The notes under the pieces are model-generated. The model saw only the letters and a program-made list of their open reading frames with translations, ran no database searches and had not been told where the DNA came from. A program made the translations under genes and the position numbers. 64,000 nucleotides of DNA, taken from Planctomycetota bacterium. GTDB lineage: Bacteria > Planctomycetota > UBA1135. Every line of letters begins with the position of its first letter. Positions within the stretch are counted from its first letter, which is position 1. Shown piece by piece: positions 44,051 to 52,182 of this stretch. Location: positions 78,522 through 142,521 of the forward strand of contig PAHY01000033.1 in the NCBI GenBank assembly GCA_002705055.1, given 5' to 3'.

Positions 44051-44388
44051 GAGGACGAGGGAGGCGCAGACTCAGGCGCCTCGAGGAGAGAACGGTGCAG
44101 AGCAAGCAGCTCGCGAGCGGCTGCCGGAGTGATCGAACCCGTCTCGACCAGATCCGCCAGCTTGTTCGCCAGCAGATCCTCACCCCCCTCGCCGCGAAGC
44201 GCCTCGACGCGCTCGATCAGTCGATCGAGGCGCGCACGGATGGTGGGGTAGGAGACCCCATAGCTATTCGCCAGGGCCTTCAACGATCCCGACACCAGCA
44301 CGAACTCGAGCAGCAGATCCTGCTCGGCCGGCTGAAGCCGTTGGAAGACGTCGAGGGGAGGGCGCGGAGTCATGGGCGCGGGTTCCAT
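44047..44388 (-). CDS. DUF2089-type HTH regulator
   Basis: 113 residues. The helix-turn-helix part is L-L-L-E-F-V-L-V-S-G-S-L-K-A-L-A followed by Y-G-V-S-Y-P-T-I-R-A-R-L-D, which matches DUF2089 proteins; the zinc-ribbon start found in many of them is missing. The C-terminal half is a helical hairpin. It begins a two-gene operon with a membrane protein. The upstream 40 bases are strikingly A+T-rich for this genome, probably its promoter. An ATG five codons in is an alternative start. Confidence 0.82.
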   Translation of the reverse strand: MEPAPMTPRPPLDVFQRLQPAEQDLLLEFVLVSGSLKALANSYGVSYPTIRARLDRLIERVEALRGEGGEDLLANKLADLVETGSITPAAARELLALHRSLLEAPESAPPSSS

Positions 44389-44433
44389 CAGGCTACGCCG
44401 CGACCTTTGATATTGTTTAGTTTTTCTTTCGTT

Positions 44434-45576
44434 TTATGAAAGCTCGTCCAGGATCGCCTTCCTTCGTGCCAGCCGCATCCGCCGATCGATCACGTCCAGT
44501 GCACGCACCGCGTATTCCTGGCTGGTGTACACCTGCTTCATCACCGGCTCGTCCTCACGCTGCGCTAAATCCCCGACGACAAAGAGGTTCGGGACACTGG
44601 TCTCGCCCCGGGCGTCGATGCGCACGTGCCGCTCCTGCTGCGGGCGGCCCTCATCGCCGAGCTGCGCCCCCAGCTGAACCGCCAGATCGTTGTAGGTGCA
44701 ATAAAGCCCCATCGAGACCAGCCCCCACTCCGCATCCACCTCGCTGCCATCCTCGAGCTGGATCGGCTGGAGCCGATCCGAGCCCGCGTCGATCGCCGTG
44801 ATCCGGCTGCGATGGACTGCGACTCCGTAGTGCTCCAGCAGGCGCGCGGAGTCAGCGCTCCAGCCGGGTTCCTCGCCGTTGGTCAGCACCGCGGCAGCCG
44901 AGGCGTAGCGCTCGTGCAGCATCATCGCGATCTGCGCCGTGGTCTCGGAGGCTCCGATCACCGCGACCTTCTGTCCACGGGTCAGGTGACCCTCGCAACG
45001 AATGCAGTAGAGGACCTGCTCGCGGTTCGCCGCGGGGTAGATCCACTTGATGTCATCCTTCACCTCGCCCTTGCGCGTGGTCTTCAGGATCTCGGGCTGC
45101 CGATCCATGACCCCGGTCGCCAGCACCAGATGGGGCGCCCGGTAGGTCCGTCCATCGACCGTCACCTGGAAGCTGCCGTCCTCGCTGCGCCGCGCCTCGG
45201 TCGCCGTGTCTTCGAGCTGGTCGACGTACTGCCCATACCCCTCGACGATGCGCTCGACCGCGTTGTCGACAATGTCGCGGGTGGAGATGGGCAGATGCGG
45301 CGCGGCGTCCAGCGCAGCCCGCGCTTCGGCATGAGCCTCGCCGCGCAGCAGCTTGCGCACCTTCTTGCGCACGATGCCATCGTGCACTCCGATCATGTTG
45401 TCGATGTTGTAGACCCACTGCGCGCGCGAGCGCTTCGCGTCGAGCTTGCTGCCACGAATCCACAAGGTGCGGTGCAGGTACTGCGCAGCGCGCAGCGCGG
45501 CGGCCGAGCCGGCAATGCCACCGCCCACGACGATGACTTCGTAGGAGGAATCGGGATCAGGTGGGGATGCAGCCAT
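44434..45576 (-). CDS. Thioredoxin-reductase-like FAD/NAD(P) disulfide oxidoreductase
   Basis: 380 residues from the ATG at 45576 (the frame upstream to 46101 is a shadow of the opposite gene). FAD-binding G-G-G-I-A-G-S-A-A-A at residues 18-27, C-I-R-C-E-G at 191-196 in the place of the redox C-x-x-C of thioredoxin reductase, then the NAD(P) site V-I-G-A-S-E-T-T, and a C-terminal FAD motif F-V-V-G-D-L. The N-terminal region is longer than in TrxB. It may reduce a thioredoxin-like partner; which one is unknown. Divergent from the enolase-superfamily gene with only 30 bases between starts. Confidence 0.85.
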   Translation of the reverse strand: MAASPPDPDSSYEVIVVGGGIAGSAAALRAAQYLHRTLWIRGSKLDAKRSRAQWVYNIDNMIGVHDGIVRKKVRKLLRGEAHAEARAALDAAPHLPISTRDIVDNAVERIVEGYGQYVDQLEDTATEARRSEDGSFQVTVDGRTYRAPHLVLATGVMDRQPEILKTTRKGEVKDDIKWIYPAANREQVLYCIRCEGHLTRGQKVAVIGASETTAQIAMMLHERYASAAAVLTNGEEPGWSADSARLLEHYGVAVHRSRITAIDAGSDRLQPIQLEDGSEVDAEWGLVSMGLYCTYNDLAVQLGAQLGDEGRPQQERHVRIDARGETSVPNLFVVGDLAQREDEPVMKQVYTSQEYAVRALDVIDRRMRLARRKAILDELS

Positions 45577-45590
45577 GGAATCGTGCGGCG

Positions 45591-45600
45591 AGCGTAGCCT
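45591..45600. promoter_or_regulatory. Symmetric, overlapping divergent -10 elements (45.6 kb gap)
   Basis: AGCGTAGCCT gives TAGCCT forward (6 nt before the enolase-superfamily start) and TACGCT in reverse (14 nt before the flavoprotein start), sharing the central TA. Confidence 0.45.
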
Positions 45601-45606
45601 GTCGGC

Positions 45607-46710
45607 ATGAGCAGCTGGGATCGACTTCGTGAACTCGAGCTTGATGTGACAGAGGTCCGGCTCGAAGAGCTGCAGCTCGCGGTGCGATCCAACTGGACCC
45701 GGCGCACACGGCTGGTGAGGCTCGCGGGGCCGGATGCCACGGGCGCGGTGCTGCACGGCGCCGGCGAGGACGTCAGCTGGAATGAGGTCGAGGAGGCCGA
45801 GGTCTTCGCGCTGTACCCGCGCGATCTGCTGTGCTTCCGAGGCAGTCTGGCGGAGTGGTGCGCGCGCCTCGATGCCCGCGAAGCGACGCCGGCCTACCAG
45901 ATGCTCGCGCGAGCACGTCGCTCCGAGGCGGACTACCTGCGCTGGGCGCTTGAATCGGCAGCCATGGAACTCGCGTTGCGCCAGCAGCGCCAATGCCTGA
46001 GCACGCTGCTCGATCGCACCCCGAAGCCGCTGCGCTTCTGCCTTTCGATGGGCCTCGGTGAGCCGCCCTCCACTTCGACCCTGCAGGCCTGGCTGAAGCA
46101 CGGCGCCTACACCTTCAAGCTCGACGCCGCGTCCAGCTGGAGCGAGCCGCTGATCTCAGAACTCCGTGCCACCGGCGCCGTCGCCGTGGTCGATCTGAAG
46201 GCCTACTACCACGACACGCCGGTCGATCAGCCGGTCGACCCCGCGCTCTATCAGCGGGTCCGCGACGGGCTGCCCGATGCCCTCATCGAGGATGCGCTCC
46301 CCGACGACTCCACGCGCGCGCTGCTGCAGCCCGCGGCGGCGCGGCTCAGCTGGGATGCCCCCATCCACGCCGTGGAGGATGTCGCGCGGGTGGTCCCCGC
46401 CGCCTGGGGCACACCGCGCTGGATGAACATCAAGCCCAGCCGCTTCGGCAGCTGGCAGAAGCTGCTCGCGATGTACGAGTGGGCCGAACGCGAGGCGGTG
46501 CAGCTCTACGGCGGAGGCCAGTTTGAACTCGGCATCGGTCGGCAGCATGCGCAGGCGCTCGCCTCTCTGTTCCATCCCGAAGCCGCCAACGACCTCGCGC
46601 CGATCGCGTTTCACCAGGCCAAGCCGCAGGCCGGGCTGGCCGTCGACACGGTGCAAGCGAGCGAACTCAGCCAGACCGCGTGGCTCGCAGTTCCTGATAG
46701 GCCTGATTGA
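45607..46710 (+). CDS. Enolase-superfamily protein, function unknown
   Basis: 367 residues. The C-terminal half follows a mandelate-racemase/muconate-lactonising barrel pattern: F-K-L-D-A-A near the second strand, A-V-V-D-L-K as the first metal Asp, L-I-E-D-A-L-P as the Glu, a later W-D-A-P, and I-N/M-N-I-K-P-S-R-F-G, typical of dipeptide epimerase, OSBS and related enzymes. The N-terminal capping domain is diverged. I cannot assign a reaction. Its last 44 bases overlap the convergent TerB/DnaJ gene. Confidence 0.72.
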   Translation: MSSWDRLRELELDVTEVRLEELQLAVRSNWTRRTRLVRLAGPDATGAVLHGAGEDVSWNEVEEAEVFALYPRDLLCFRGSLAEWCARLDAREATPAYQMLARARRSEADYLRWALESAAMELALRQQRQCLSTLLDRTPKPLRFCLSMGLGEPPSTSTLQAWLKHGAYTFKLDAASSWSEPLISELRATGAVAVVDLKAYYHDTPVDQPVDPALYQRVRDGLPDALIEDALPDDSTRALLQPAAARLSWDAPIHAVEDVARVVPAAWGTPRWMNIKPSRFGSWQKLLAMYEWAEREAVQLYGGGQFELGIGRQHAQALASLFHPEAANDLAPIAFHQAKPQAGLAVDTVQASELSQTAWLAVPDRPD

Positions 46711-47596
46711 TCTCGCTCATGCGCGCATGGGCGGCCTGGGCCATCGCCGGGCCGAGGTGCGCGACGCGATCGGGGTGATGCTCCATGGCCAGCCGCAGAT
46801 AGGCGCGCCGCACCTCCGCCCAGGGTGCGCCCTGCTGCAGCCCGAGAATCTCCCAGGCATCCTGTCGGACCGGCCGAGCGCCAAACCAGGCTTCGACCTC
46901 GGGGGCGGCCATGCCAAGCACCTCGGCGCACTGATAGATCACTTCCACCTCGCGCGCGCACTGCCGCGCATCAGTGCGCGCGACCTGGGCCATCAGGCTC
47001 AGGAGCAGTGGAGTGTCGACCGGACGCAGGCGCGCGCGCAGTCCGAGCAGCGCGGCCTGGAGCTCGGCCTCGCTCGGCGCTTCGGGTACCTGCCGGCCCG
47101 GATCGATGCGCTCCCACAGGCTGGCTTCGTCGTGATGCAACAGATAGAGCGCCCGCCGCACCGACTGCCACTCCTCTTCACTGGTGACGCCATCCGCCTG
47201 GGCCACGGCCCGCAGCAGGCTCACCACCCAGGTCGCCAGCTGCACCCGCTCCGCCTCTTCGGCACGGGTCATGGCGTGCAGCTTGCCACGCTGACGCGCC
47301 GCGAACTCGGCCGTCGTCAGGCCGATCGCGGCGAGCGCATCGCTGAGCCAGATCGTCGGCCCCAGTCGAGGCAGGAACAGCGCCAGCGAGGCCAGCCGCA
47401 GCGCGCGCAGGAAGCGAAATCGACCCAGCCACCAAGCGGCGCTGCGCCAGGCGCCCCGACGCAGACAGGGGGTGCAGCCAAAGACGATCCTCCAGCCCCC
47501 AGCGCGCTCAGCCTGCGCCGGCTCGAACAGCTCGAGCGCGTTCTCCACCGGCCGTTCGCGGCAGAGTCCGCAGCGCAGGGTCAGCTCGGGCTCCAT
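46667..47596 (-). CDS. TerB- and DnaJ-domain (DjlA-like) protein
   Basis: 309 residues from the ATG at 47596. N-terminus with two C-x-x-C pairs (C-G-L-C, C-T-P-C) forming a likely zinc knuckle, then one or two hydrophobic segments around 55-80, a TerB-like helical domain (L-L-R-A-V-A-Q-A-D-G-V), and a C-terminal J domain with H-H-P-D-R-V. The J domain would stimulate a DnaK ATPase at the membrane, as for DjlA. The start is only 24 bases from the divergent symporter start. Confidence 0.85.
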   Translation of the reverse strand: MEPELTLRCGLCRERPVENALELFEPAQAERAGGWRIVFGCTPCLRRGAWRSAAWWLGRFRFLRALRLASLALFLPRLGPTIWLSDALAAIGLTTAEFAARQRGKLHAMTRAEEAERVQLATWVVSLLRAVAQADGVTSEEEWQSVRRALYLLHHDEASLWERIDPGRQVPEAPSEAELQAALLGLRARLRPVDTPLLLSLMAQVARTDARQCAREVEVIYQCAEVLGMAAPEVEAWFGARPVRQDAWEILGLQQGAPWAEVRRAYLRLAMEHHPDRVAHLGPAMAQAAHARMSEINQAYQELRATRSG

Positions 47597-47604
47597 GCTC
47601 GGAC

Positions 47605-47614
47605 AGGGTAGAGT
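47605..47614. promoter_or_regulatory. Symmetric, overlapping divergent -10 elements (47.6 kb gap)
   Basis: AGGGTAGAGT gives TAGAGT forward (6 nt before the symporter GTG) and TACCCT in reverse (8 nt before the TerB/DnaJ ATG), sharing TA. The whole divergent gap is just 24 bases, so both transcripts must be near-leaderless if these are used. Confidence 0.5.
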
Positions 47615-47620
47615 GTCGCC

Positions 47621-49036
47621 GTGGAGTGGACCCCATTCGTCGTCCTCGCCTTCCTGCTCGGCATGACTGCGCTCGGCGCATGGCATGCGCGACGCGTGAA
47701 GACCGCTGAAGACTTTGCGCTGGCCGGGCGCGGGCTGAATGGCTGGATCCTGTCCGGCACCCTGGTCGCCACCTGGATCGGCACGGGCTCGATCTTCGGC
47801 AACGCCGAGTTCACCTACGAGAACGGGGCGATCGCCTTCTTCCTGCCGATCTCCGGCGCGCTCGGCATGCTGCTCCTGGCCTTCGTCGCCCCGCGCGTGC
47901 GCTCGCTCCCCGCCGCCAGCGTGCCCGAGATCCTGGGGCTGAAGTTCGGCAAGCCGGCGCAGAAGCTGGGCGCGCTGGCGCTGCTCGGCGCCTATCTGAT
48001 CATCGTCTCGTATCAGTACCGCGCGGGCGCCGCGATCTCCGAGCGCCTGTTCCCCGAGATCAACCTCGACTTCGGGGACGGCTCCACGAACGCGTGGCCG
48101 ATCGTCTTCGCCTTCTTCGTGATTCTGTACACGGCGCTGGCAGGCCTCGTCAGCGTGGCGATGACCGACGTCGTCAACGGCGTCGTCATGTCGGCCGGCA
48201 TCCTGCTCGGCCTCGGTTATCTCTGGCTGCAGTGGGATCCATCTCTGCACTCCTTCCCGGAGAACTTCCTGGATCTCTCGCACCCGGCGGGTGGCATCGG
48301 TTGGGTCAACATTCTGCTGCCCACCTTCCTGCTCATCCTAGGCGACGCCAACCTGATGCAGAGATTCCTGGCGGCCAAGTCGCCGGCCACGGCCAAGCGC
48401 GCCGCGATCGCCACCTTCGTCGGCCTGGTGGTGCTCGAGACCGCGATCATCGGCATGGCCTTCCTCGGCAAGGGCATGCTGCCGGAACCGCTTGAGACGC
48501 CGGGCCACGTGATCGTCGAGACGGCCTTCACGCTGCTGCCGCCCTTCATCGGCATCCTGCTGGCGTCCACGGTCATCGCCATCATCGTGTCGACCGCGGA
48601 CAGCTTCCTGCTGGCGCTCTCGACCACCGCCTCGAATGACCTCGGGCGCGGCCTGACCTCACCCAAGAAGCAGCGCGGCCTCGTCCTGGGCTTTGGCCTC
48701 ATCGGCCTGGCGCTGGCGTATTCGAGCGACCGCTTCTTTTCGATGGCGCTGTACGCCTACACCCTCTACGGCGTGACGATCACGCCGGCGATGGTGTGCG
48801 CGCTGCTGTTCCCGCAGGTCAATCGTCAAGCCGTCGTCGCCGGCATGTCTGCCGGCCTCGGCTCGGCGCTGCTCTGGAAGGTCGCTCTCACGCAAGAGTG
48901 GATCGCTGCCGACAGCGCGCTGGCGGGCGTCGACGCGGTGCTGCCCGCTTTGCTGGTGAACCTCGTTGTTCTGTTGCTTGTCCATGCAAGCCGCGGACGA
49001 GACGCTGCCCCAACGGAGGAGCACGCCCTATCCTGA
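47621..49036 (+). CDS. Sodium/solute symporter (SSS family)
   Basis: 471 residues, GTG start, about 13 membrane segments. Family features: A-E-D-F-A-L-A-G-R-G-L, T-L-V-A-T-W-I-G-T-G-S, a central G-W-V-N-I-L-L-P-T-F, and V-S-T-A-D-S-F-L-L-A-L-S-T, the last carrying the conserved Na+-site Ser residues. It imports a sugar, amino acid or similar solute with Na+. Its stop is 7 bases before the GH95 fucosidase, so fucose or a fucoside is an attractive but unproven substrate. Confidence 0.9.
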   Translation: MEWTPFVVLAFLLGMTALGAWHARRVKTAEDFALAGRGLNGWILSGTLVATWIGTGSIFGNAEFTYENGAIAFFLPISGALGMLLLAFVAPRVRSLPAASVPEILGLKFGKPAQKLGALALLGAYLIIVSYQYRAGAAISERLFPEINLDFGDGSTNAWPIVFAFFVILYTALAGLVSVAMTDVVNGVVMSAGILLGLGYLWLQWDPSLHSFPENFLDLSHPAGGIGWVNILLPTFLLILGDANLMQRFLAAKSPATAKRAAIATFVGLVVLETAIIGMAFLGKGMLPEPLETPGHVIVETAFTLLPPFIGILLASTVIAIIVSTADSFLLALSTTASNDLGRGLTSPKKQRGLVLGFGLIGLALAYSSDRFFSMALYAYTLYGVTITPAMVCALLFPQVNRQAVVAGMSAGLGSALLWKVALTQEWIAADSALAGVDAVLPALLVNLVVLLLVHASRGRDAAPTEEHALS

Positions 49037-49042
49037 TAGGGC
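49025..49042 (+). other. Perfect 8-bp hairpin at the symporter/fucosidase junction
   Basis: GCCCTATC-CT-GATAGGGC; it contains the symporter stop codon and ends one base before the fucosidase ATG. It could modulate translation of the downstream gene. It also holds TATCCT, a possible -10 nine bases before that ATG. Confidence 0.45.
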
Positions 49043-49043
49043 G

Positions 49044-52000
49044 ATGGCTTTCCCCTCCGTTCGCATCATCCCCCTGCTTCTGCTGACGGCCGTCCTCGCG
49101 CTGAGCGCGCCGGCGACCGGACAGGAACTGCGCCACGACGGCTGGCAGCCGATCCTCCTTCCTTCGAGCTGGGAAGACTTTCAGGATCTCGACGGCAGTC
49201 GCCCCTTCGCCGCATTCGACGGCGAAGCGTGGTACTGGACGCGCGTGCTGATCCCGCGCGGTTTCCCCGAGCAGGGGCTGACCCTCGAGATGGGTCAGAT
49301 CGACGACGCCGATGAGATCTTTCTGAACGGCATCAAGGTCGGCGGGCTGGGCGGCATCCCGAATGGCCCGACCGCCTACAACCAGCCGCGCCGCTACGCG
49401 GTGCCGGCGGAGGCGGTGCAGGCGGGGGAAGAGAACATCATCCTGGTTCGCGCTCATGACTCGGGCGGCGGCGGCGGCATCAAGCTGCACCCCAACGCGG
49501 GGACGCAGCTCTCCGGTGGCGGCTACACCATGGAGCTGCAGGGGCTGTGGCTGATTCACAAAGGAGCGGTCGACTCGGCTTCGCTGCCGCACGCCGAGCT
49601 GCACGCGCTGCAGCAGCGCGCGAGCAAGGCCTTCCTCGACGCGGGGCGTGAAGCCGCGGTCCTGCCGGGCAAGGTCGGGCAGATCATCATCGGCGCCGAC
49701 GGCCCGCAGTCGAAAGCCGGCGCGCTGCACACTCTCTGGTATCAGCAGCCGGCCAAGCGCTGGACCGAAGCGCTGCCGGTCGGCAACGGCCGACTGGGTG
49801 CGATGGTCTTCGGCGGCACCAACGCCGAGCGCATTCAGCTGAACGAAGACAGCGTCTGGGCAGGCAGCCCGCAGCATCGCGAGCGCGAGGTGCCCGAGGG
49901 CGCGCTGCAGCAGGCACGCGATCTGTTCTTCGCCGGCAAAGTGGTGGATGGCCAGCAGTTGATGCAGTCCACCTTCCTTTCGGATCGCTGGATTCGCAGC
50001 CATCAGACCCTGGGTGATCTCAGCCTCGACGGGCCGACCGTGATCACCGCCGATGAATACGTCCGCGAACTGGATGTGCGCGACGGCATCGCGCGCACCA
50101 GCTGGACTTCCGGTGACACGCGCTGGACCCGGACGGTCTTCGCTTCGGTTCCGGATCAGGTGCTGGTCGTTCATCTGCGCGCCGAGGGCGGCGAGCCGAT
50201 CAACCACACGGTGCGCATGGATCGCCCGGGGCTGGCCGATGCGGTCGCTGCCGGGGAGGCCGAGCGGGTGCTCAGCCTGAAGAACGGCAGCCTGGGCTAT
50301 CGCGGCCGCGCCTCGAACCCGGATCATCCGGGCGTGCGCTTCGCCGCCGACGCGGTGATCCTGGGCGGACGCCAGATTCATCAGGTAGGCGAGGGCATCC
50401 ACGTCTTCGGCGGAACCGAGCTGACCATCCTGGTCGCCGGCGCCACCGACTATGACCGCCACCCTGCGTACAGCAACGAAGGCCCGGCGCAGAAGAACGC
50501 GCGCGTGCTCGCCGCCGCGCAGCAGCGCAGCTATCAGGAGTTGCTGGATCGCCACGTCACCGCGCACCGCGCGCAGGCGGATCGCTGTCAGCTTGGCCTG
50601 CCCTCCACGCCGCAGGCGAACAAGCCGACCGACCTCCGTCTTGCGGAGTATCGCCTGGGCGCCGAGGACCCGAGCCTGGCGGCGCTCTACTTCCACTTCG
50701 GCCGCTATCTGCTGATGGCTTCCTCGCAGCCCGGCACGCTGCCGGCCAACCTGCAGGGGATCTGGAACCCGCACATCGAGGCGCCGTGGAACGCCGATTA
50801 CCACATCAACATCAATATGCAGATGAACTACTGGCCCGCCGAAGTGACGGGCCTGAGCGAGTGTCATCTGCCGATGGCGGACTTCGTCGAACAGCTGGCC
50901 GCGCGCGGTCAGACCACCGCGCAGGAGCTGTACGGCGCCCAAGGCTGGGTGGCGCACCACACCTCGGATGCCTGGCACTTCACGGCGCCGACCGGGCGGA
51001 CTGTCTGGGGCCTGTGGCCGATGGGCGGCGCTTGGGCGACGCGACACCTTTATGAGCACTACCGCTACACCCTGGATCGCGAGTTCCTGGCGGAGCGTGC
51101 CTGGCCCGTCATGGTCGGCGCGGCCACTTTCTTCCTCGACTACCTGATCGAGCATCCGGAGACCGGCCTGCTGGTGAGCGGTCCGTCGAGCAGCCCCGAG
51201 AACCGCTTCCGCACCCGCGATGGGCAGGTCGCCGACACCTCGATGGGCACCGCGATGGATCATCAGATCATTCGTGATCTGTTCCGCAACCTGCTCGATA
51301 GCGCCGAGGTGCTCGGCCGCGAGAACGACCCGCTGATCGTCCGCGTCCGCGAAGCCGAGGCGCGCCTGACTCCCCCGCAGGTCGGCAGCGACGGTCGACT
51401 GATGGAATGGAACCGGGAGTACGAAGAGGTGGAGCCGGGGCACCGGCACATCTCGCACCTCTACGGGCTGCACCCGGGGGATCAGTTCACCTTCGCGTCA
51501 ACGCCCGGGCTGCTCGAGGCGGCGCGCAAGAGTCTGGCCTTCCGGCTCGCCAACGGCGGCGGCCACACCGGCTGGAGCCGCGCCTGGATCATCAACTTCT
51601 ACGCGCGGCTGCGCGATGCCGAAGCGGCCGGCGAGAACCTGCGCGCGCTGCTGACGAAGTCGACCCTCCCCAACCTGTTCGACGATCACCCGCCCTTCCA
51701 GATCGACGGCAACTTCGGCGGCACCGCCGGGATCGCCGAGATGATCCTGCAGTCCCACGAGCGCGTCACCGACCGCGAAGGCGCGCTGCGCCCCCACGTC
51801 GTGCTGCTGCCCGCGATCCCCGCCGCCTGGCCGGAAGGCAAGGTCCGCGGGCTGCGCGCGCGCGGCGGGCTGAGGGTCGATCTGGCCTGGCGCGAGGGCA
51901 AGATCATCTGGATGCAGCTGCAACATCAGGGCGGGGAGGCGATCTCGATCGTCGGCCCGGGTCTCGGTGAGCTGACCCCGGATGCCGAAAATGGCGTCCT

Positions 52001-52106
52001 GCCCGCGCTGCGCATCCGCGACACCAAGGACAGCGCGGACCCGAATCAGCTCTGGCTCCCCGGATCGGATCAACCCTATGTGGTTGTCCTCAGCCCGGAA
52101 GCTTGA
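49044..52106 (+). CDS. GH95 alpha-fucosidase, secreted
   Basis: 1020 residues from the ATG at 49044, which opens a signal peptide (ending near APATGQ). Residues about 30-180 form a galactose-binding-like jelly roll as in GH2 (W-Y-W-T-R-V-L, D-E-I-F-L-N-G). The GH95 catalytic part follows: E-A-L-P-V-G-N-G-R-L-G, N-L-Q-G-I-W-N, H-I-N-I-N-M-Q-M-N-Y-W near residue 590 (the conserved Asn pair), S-S-P-E-N near 715 with the acid Glu, and D-G-N-F-G-G near 887 with the conserved Asp. It should release terminal fucose or galactose from glycans by inversion. Partner of the upstream symporter. Confidence 0.92.
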   Translation: MAFPSVRIIPLLLLTAVLALSAPATGQELRHDGWQPILLPSSWEDFQDLDGSRPFAAFDGEAWYWTRVLIPRGFPEQGLTLEMGQIDDADEIFLNGIKVGGLGGIPNGPTAYNQPRRYAVPAEAVQAGEENIILVRAHDSGGGGGIKLHPNAGTQLSGGGYTMELQGLWLIHKGAVDSASLPHAELHALQQRASKAFLDAGREAAVLPGKVGQIIIGADGPQSKAGALHTLWYQQPAKRWTEALPVGNGRLGAMVFGGTNAERIQLNEDSVWAGSPQHREREVPEGALQQARDLFFAGKVVDGQQLMQSTFLSDRWIRSHQTLGDLSLDGPTVITADEYVRELDVRDGIARTSWTSGDTRWTRTVFASVPDQVLVVHLRAEGGEPINHTVRMDRPGLADAVAAGEAERVLSLKNGSLGYRGRASNPDHPGVRFAADAVILGGRQIHQVGEGIHVFGGTELTILVAGATDYDRHPAYSNEGPAQKNARVLAAAQQRSYQELLDRHVTAHRAQADRCQLGLPSTPQANKPTDLRLAEYRLGAEDPSLAALYFHFGRYLLMASSQPGTLPANLQGIWNPHIEAPWNADYHININMQMNYWPAEVTGLSECHLPMADFVEQLAARGQTTAQELYGAQGWVAHHTSDAWHFTAPTGRTVWGLWPMGGAWATRHLYEHYRYTLDREFLAERAWPVMVGAATFFLDYLIEHPETGLLVSGPSSSPENRFRTRDGQVADTSMGTAMDHQIIRDLFRNLLDSAEVLGRENDPLIVRVREAEARLTPPQVGSDGRLMEWNREYEEVEPGHRHISHLYGLHPGDQFTFASTPGLLEAARKSLAFRLANGGGHTGWSRAWIINFYARLRDAEAAGENLRALLTKSTLPNLFDDHPPFQIDGNFGGTAGIAEMILQSHERVTDREGALRPHVVLLPAIPAAWPEGKVRGLRARGGLRVDLAWREGKIIWMQLQHQGGEAISIVGPGLGELTPDAENGVLPALRIRDTKDSADPNQLWLPGSDQPYVVVLSPEA

Positions 52107-52169
52107 GTCGGAACGGATTCCCCCTCACACTGCACCGGGCGGCCCGAATGCCGTTCGATCCCTCAACCT

Positions 52170-52174
52170 GAGGA
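52170..52174 (+). promoter_or_regulatory. Shine-Dalgarno before the selenoprotein gene
   Basis: GAGGA, 8 nt before the ATG at 52183. One of the few clear Shine-Dalgarno sequences in the window; it fixes the start used. Confidence 0.55.
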
Positions 52175-52182
52175 CCAAGCAC

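Noticed and set aside
48888..51473. An 861-codon minus-strand open frame across the symporter end and fucosidase
   Set aside because: The plus strand encodes SSS and GH95 catalytic motifs; the minus translation has no recognisable feature.
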